Assembly (NCBI GenBank): GCA_020632955.1
Contig: JACKEO010000003.1
Coordinates: 248,001 to 312,000, forward strand
Origin: Alphaproteobacteria bacterium
GTDB lineage: Bacteria > Myxococcota_A > UBA796 > GCA-2862545
Length of the DNA stretch: 64,000 nt
Reading direction: 5' to 3'
Shown: positions 60,779 to 64,000 of the stretch, in pieces
Position numbering within the stretch: position 1 is the first letter of the stretch
Layout: the number at the start of each line of letters is the position of its first letter
Notes under the pieces: generated by a model
What the model saw: the letters and a program-made list of their open reading frames with translations, nothing else
Database searches by the model: none
Told to the model about the DNA's origin: nothing
Program-made: the position numbers and the translations under genes

Positions 60779-61885
60779 CTACGGCCTCCCCGCGCGCTGG
60801 GCGACGTAGTCGCGCCCCCGCTCCATGAGCGCGACGAACCCGGGCTCGTCGCCGCGTCCCACCAGCTCCCGCACCCGCGTCACGGCGCGATCCAGGGCGT
60901 CGAGGGAGGTGCCGCCGTAGGCGTTCAGCGCCTGGATCTCGAAGTAGAGGTGCGGGTTCTCCTGCGCGACCCGCGCGCTCACGCCCAGCTGGGCGTCGAA
61001 GGTGGTGGAGGAGATCCTGGCGAGGAGCGGCAGGTCCTCGCCCGACGACGCCAGGGCCTCGACGAAGGCGAGGTTCAGGGCGTGCGAGAGGCCCAGCACG
61101 TAGGCGATGAGGCGATCGTGCGTGTCGAGGTCCATGTCGGCCTGCTCGGCCATGGTGGCGGCGAAGAGCTCCCGCGCGGCGCGCGTGGCCTCGGGCACGC
61201 CCACGTCCACGAAGAGCACGTGGCGGCCCGAGAGCAGGCTGGTGTCGGGTCCGAACATCGGGTGCACGGAGGTGACCTGCACCCCCGCGTCGCGGAGCGC
61301 GAGGAGCCCGCTGCGGAGGGGGGTCTTGAGCGAGCCGATGTCGAAGACCACGCCGGAGGGACCGCGCTCGGCGAGCGCGAGGAGGACCTCGTTCGTGGCC
61401 GCCAGCGGCGACGCCACCACCACGAGGTCGTGGTCGAGGGGGAGGGCGCGCCAGTCGGCGACCCAGGGCAGGCCATCGGCCACGGGCGTCGGGTCGGCCA
61501 CGGTCACGAGGTAGCCCTGCGCGGCGAGGAATCCGACGAACCAGCGTCCCATCTTGCCGGCGCCGCCGATCACCAGGGCCCGCTTGCCGGCGCCGCTGCC
61601 GGCCGAGGCCACGCGGTCCTGCTCCTGGAGCGACAGCGAGGAGGTGATGAGCTCGATCATCAGGCGCTCGGCGAGCGCCTCGGGGGCGCCCAGCTCGCGC
61701 GCCACGCCGCGGGCGCGCTCGAGCACCACCTTCTCGCGGGCGAAGTCGCGCGTGCCGCGTCCGAGCTCGGCCTTGAGCCGGCCGATCTCCAGCGACAGCT
61801 CCGACCGTCGGGCGACCAGCTCGATGAGCTGACGGTCGAGCCCGGAGAGCTCGGTGCGAAGGCGGTCGAGATCCTCGCGGGCCAT
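60779..61885 (-). CDS. tyrA: Bifunctional chorismate mutase/prephenate dehydrogenase
   Basis: A 368-residue T-protein. Residues 1-90 are an AroQ chorismate mutase (LDRQLIELVARRSELSLEIGRLKAELG and RLMIELITSSLSLQEQ). Residues 100-368 are the dehydrogenase with NAD motif VIGGAGKMGRWFVGFLAAQGY, DIGSLK, TSVHPMFGPD and a C-terminal helical dimer domain. Order and length match E. coli TyrA. It makes 4-hydroxyphenylpyruvate for tyrosine synthesis. It is followed by the NifH-like gene at 104 bp. Confidence 0.95.
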   Translation of the reverse strand: MAREDLDRLRTELSGLDRQLIELVARRSELSLEIGRLKAELGRGTRDFAREKVVLERARGVARELGAPEALAERLMIELITSSLSLQEQDRVASAGSGAGKRALVIGGAGKMGRWFVGFLAAQGYLVTVADPTPVADGLPWVADWRALPLDHDLVVVASPLAATNEVLLALAERGPSGVVFDIGSLKTPLRSGLLALRDAGVQVTSVHPMFGPDTSLLSGRHVLFVDVGVPEATRAARELFAATMAEQADMDLDTHDRLIAYVLGLSHALNLAFVEALASSGEDLPLLARISSTTFDAQLGVSARVAQENPHLYFEIQALNAYGGTSLDALDRAVTRVRELVGRGDEPGFVALMERGRDYVAQRAGRP

Positions 61886-61902
61886 GGGATCCTCCGGCTG
61901 CC

Positions 61903-61908
61903 CGCCTA
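61903..61908 (-). promoter_or_regulatory. -10-like hexamer TAGGCG
   Basis: TAGGCG on the minus strand, 17 nt before the tyrA ATG. Confidence 0.4.
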
Positions 61909-61969
61909 GCTCGCTGGCGCCGGTGCCGGGCGGTGCGATCCGCTGCGGGCCGGGGTGGGGGGCGCGCGC

Positions 61970-61975
61970 TAGGTC
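61970..61975 (+). promoter_or_regulatory. -10-like hexamer TAGGTC
   Basis: TAGGTC, 23 nt before the GTG at 61999. The same hexamer precedes the hemX-like gene. Confidence 0.4.
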
Positions 61976-61998
61976 GCTGGCCAGGTGCTGGAGGTCGG

Positions 61999-62316
61999 GT
62001 GGGCGACGTGAGGCTGTACCGGGCGGACGGACCAGCCGACGCCTACCTCCTGCGCCAGTGGCTCACCGAGCACGGCATCCGCTGTCGTGTGCAGGGCGAG
62101 GACCTGATGAGTCTCGCCGGGGGCATCCCCGTGCGGGACGCGCTGCCGAGTGTGTGGGTGGACGCGGCGGACGAGCCCGCAGCGCGCGACCTGCTCGCGC
62201 GCTGGAAGGGGCCGTCGCTGGTTCACCCCGCCTGGCGCTGCGCCGCCTGCGGCGAGGAGAACCCCGCCACCTTCCAGGTGTGCTGGAGCTGCGAGGCCGA
62301 GCGCGACGAGGGCTGA
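61999..62316 (+). CDS. DUF2007 domain protein with zinc ribbon
   Basis: A 105-residue protein. Residues 1-70 (LYRADGPADAYLLRQWLTEHGIRCRVQGEDL and PSVWVDAADEPAARDLLARW) match the DUF2007 'putative signal transducing protein' fold. The C-terminus is a zinc ribbon, CAACGEENPATFQVCWSC (C-x2-C ... C-x2-C). It may sense or present a small ligand; no function is known. GTG at 61999 has GGAGG 4 nt upstream; the GTG at 62008 is an alternative. Confidence 0.78.
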   Translation: MGDVRLYRADGPADAYLLRQWLTEHGIRCRVQGEDLMSLAGGIPVRDALPSVWVDAADEPAARDLLARWKGPSLVHPAWRCAACGEENPATFQVCWSCEAERDEG

Positions 62317-62332
62317 CGCGCGTGCGCTCGGC

Positions 62333-63892
62333 TCAGGCGCGGGTCGCGCTCCGACGCCGGCCTGCGAGGGCCGCCAGGGCCAGCAGCACGATGGCGCCGC
62401 TGGGGGGCAGGTGGCTGCACCCGCCGCCGCGGAGGCGGTCGCTGTCGCACAGGTCGCCGATGCCGTCGCCGTCCTCGTCCTCCTGGTCGGGATCGTAGAG
62501 GAGGGGACACACGTCGCACGCATTGCCGATGCCGTCGGGACGCGGCTCGCCCGTCTGGGGGTCGCGGTCGTCGTCGAGCTGATCGGGGTCGGGCACGTCG
62601 GGGCAGAGGTCGCAGAGGTCGCCCACGCCGTCGGCGTCGGCGTCGAACTGCCGCGCGTCGAAGATGTCGGGGCAGACGTCGCAGGCGTCGCCGAAGCCAT
62701 CGCCGTCACGGTCGAGCTGGTCGGGGTCGAAGGCGTCGGGGCAGATGTCGCACACGTCGCCCGTGCCGTCGGCGTCGCGATCCTCCTGCAGCTCGTTCGC
62801 GATGAGCGGGCAGTTGTCGCAGGCGTCGCCGAGCTCGTCGCCGTCGGTGTTCGTCTGGTCGGCCGTGGCCGGGCAGTCGCCGCCGGTCTGGCCGTTGTTG
62901 CAGACCAGCGGGCAGTTGTCGCAGTCGTCGCCGAGGCCGTCCTTGTCGGCGTCGAGCTGCTCGGTGTTCTGCACGTCGGGGCAGTTGTCGCAGGCGTTGC
63001 CCACCTCGTCGCCGTCGTCGTCGGGCTGCTCGAGCTCACCGCCGCGCGGGTTGAAGATGTCGACGCAGTTGTCGCACTCGTCGCCCACGCCGTCGCCGTC
63101 GCTGTCGATCTGGGTGATGCACCAGTCCTTGGTGCTGCCGTCGGGCATGTGCTCGGTGAAGGGGATGCTCCCCGCCGGGCAGGCGCGGCCGCTCTTCTCG
63201 GTGCGCGGGTCCTCGTTGTTCGGGCAGACGTCGCAGGCGTCGCCGAGCAGGTCCATGTCGGCGTCGGCGTTGTCCTCGTTGATCACCGACAGGTCGGGGA
63301 CCCCCGAGACGAAGGGCTCGAGATCGGGCGGGCAGGTGTCGCACAGGTCGCCCACGCCGTCGCCCGCGCCGCCGTTCTCCTCGTCGACCTGCTCCGGGTT
63401 GAAGAGGTCCGGGCAGTTGTCGCAGTCGAGGTCGACCCGCAGGAAGGGCCCCGTCTCCTCGTCGGAGTTCTCGGGGTCCAGGTAGAGCTCGAGCGACCCG
63501 AAGGACAGGCCGTCGAAGTCGCCGTCGACCTCGTTGATCGAGATCGGGTAGCGACAGCCGAAGACCGCGTAGTCGTAGTAGAAGTCGGGCGTGGCAGGCG
63601 GCGGCAGGTTGCCGTTCGTGGCGTCCTGGATCGCCGCCGCGCAGAAGGGGTCCGACAGGTTGAAGCCCGCGGACTCCTCCACCGCCGAGATGCCGGGCGG
63701 GTTGGCGTCGGGGCCGTCGGTGAAGTCGGGCAGGGAGTCGCTCGCCTGCACCGGCTCGTTGAACCAGTTGGCCTCGTTGGGCAGCACGTTGCAGTTGAGG
63801 TCCTGGTAGGGACGCGGCGGCAGCGTGAGCGGAGGACCGGCAGGGGCGGCGTGGGCGCCGCCGACCAGGAGCGTGAGCAGCGTGGCGATCAC
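62333..63892 (-). CDS. Secreted thrombospondin type 3 repeat protein with MYXO-CTERM-like tail
   Basis: A 519-residue protein with a signal peptide (LLTLLVGGAHAA). Residues 20-150 are a unique N-terminal domain. From about 155, roughly ten TSP3 calcium repeats follow, with forms such as DRDGDGFGDACDVCPD and DADADGVGDLCDLCPD. The C-terminus GGGCSHLPPSG, a hydrophobic helix (AIVLLALAALAG) and RRR is a Cys-TM-Arg sorting tail like MYXO-CTERM, which would be cleaved and anchored. The GTG start overlaps the upstream stop (GTGA). Confidence 0.85.
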   Translation of the reverse strand: MIATLLTLLVGGAHAAPAGPPLTLPPRPYQDLNCNVLPNEANWFNEPVQASDSLPDFTDGPDANPPGISAVEESAGFNLSDPFCAAAIQDATNGNLPPPATPDFYYDYAVFGCRYPISINEVDGDFDGLSFGSLELYLDPENSDEETGPFLRVDLDCDNCPDLFNPEQVDEENGGAGDGVGDLCDTCPPDLEPFVSGVPDLSVINEDNADADMDLLGDACDVCPNNEDPRTEKSGRACPAGSIPFTEHMPDGSTKDWCITQIDSDGDGVGDECDNCVDIFNPRGGELEQPDDDGDEVGNACDNCPDVQNTEQLDADKDGLGDDCDNCPLVCNNGQTGGDCPATADQTNTDGDELGDACDNCPLIANELQEDRDADGTGDVCDICPDAFDPDQLDRDGDGFGDACDVCPDIFDARQFDADADGVGDLCDLCPDVPDPDQLDDDRDPQTGEPRPDGIGNACDVCPLLYDPDQEDEDGDGIGDLCDSDRLRGGGCSHLPPSGAIVLLALAALAGRRRSATRA

Positions 63893-64000
63893 TGGGCCTC
63901 CTCGGCGTCGGGGGCCGGGGCGTCCGCGGGGGGTGGGGTCTCGTCGGGGGTGTCGTCGGCGGGCGGCGTGACCTCCTCGCCGCCGTCGTCGTCCTCCTCG
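63889..64000 (-). CDS. C-terminal fragment of an acidic/Pro-rich protein (5' partial)
   Basis: The minus-strand frame is open from the window edge to TGA at 63889-63891, giving 36 residues rich in Glu, Asp, Pro and Ala (EEDDDGGEEVTPP, ending EEAQ). It looks like a disordered linker or tail. The stop overlaps the next GTG (GTGA), so the two are coupled. No domain visible. Confidence 0.5.
   Translation of the reverse strand, partial: EEDDDGGEEVTPPADDTPDETPPPADAPAPDAEEAQ

Overview
The window is very GC-rich bacterial chromosome, densely coded on both strands. It looks like a member of the Myxococcota or a related former-deltaproteobacterial lineage. The main support is the set of surface proteins: lipoproteins with Asp/Thr/Ser-rich linkers, thrombospondin type 3 calcium repeats, MopE-like Cys/Asp motifs, lamin-tail repeats, and a Cys-TM-Arg C-terminal tail resembling MYXO-CTERM. 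Taxonomy is inferred from these protein types only. I saw no rRNA, tRNA, CRISPR array, prophage or transposase.

Layout. 1-8.5 kb: a JmjC-like oxygenase, a sulfatase-fold lipoprotein, a NarL-type sensor kinase, and a translationally coupled glycan cassette (duplicated nucleotidyltransferase, GT2, GDPD-like). 8.5-12 kb: a GtrA/BtuF-like pair, a secreted five-repeat Ca-loop/disulfide protein, and thioredoxin. 12-18 kb: hemX-like gene and hemA, a lipoprotein, and the reverse operon marC-like, acyl-CoA dehydrogenase, hemD. 18-26 kb: polA, a serpin lipoprotein, an ECF sigma factor with a membrane partner and a secreted protein, then cutA, HIT, ASCH-like and a membrane protein. 26-30 kb: a reverse operon of SAH-hydrolase-like, helical-repeat, Ppx/GppA and HD nucleotidase genes joined by 4-nt overlaps. 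30-35 kb: a Tat-dependent dehydrogenase pair, cysC, plsX and an AI-2E-type transporter. 35-43 kb: an RRM/Gly-rich protein, a HAD/App1-like phosphatase, a DNA/RNA methyltransferase, an orphan response regulator, mrp plus DUF971, an HMA protein, a double TonB-C protein and a PhyH dioxygenase. 43-48 kb: a nucleotide-sugar module with a fused epimerase-aminotransferase and a GT2, then an ABC-F ATPase. 48-57 kb: a MopE-like lipoprotein and a 2,659-residue lamin-tail lipoprotein. 57-64 kb: a primary-like sigma factor, an exported protein, an orphan NifH-like iron protein, tyrA, a DUF2007/zinc-ribbon protein, a TSP3 protein and a fragment.

How it works together. Housekeeping genes (heme, aromatic amino acid, phospholipid, DNA repair, Fe-S delivery) are interleaved with envelope and surface functions: glycan building, export and Ca-dependent or disulfide-rich surface proteins. 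Coupled genes usually overlap by GTGA. Convergent pairs are separated by GC-rich hairpins or short repeats. Gaps upstream of genes often carry a TA-containing -10-like hexamer, often TAGG-type, about 17-32 nt before the start codon.

Most unusual items: the five-repeat protein with invariant 18- and 52-residue spacings, the 11-copy four-Cys lamin-tail protein, the epimerase-aminotransferase fusion, the orphan NifH-like protein, and a 217-bp element with perfect 23-bp inverted ends.
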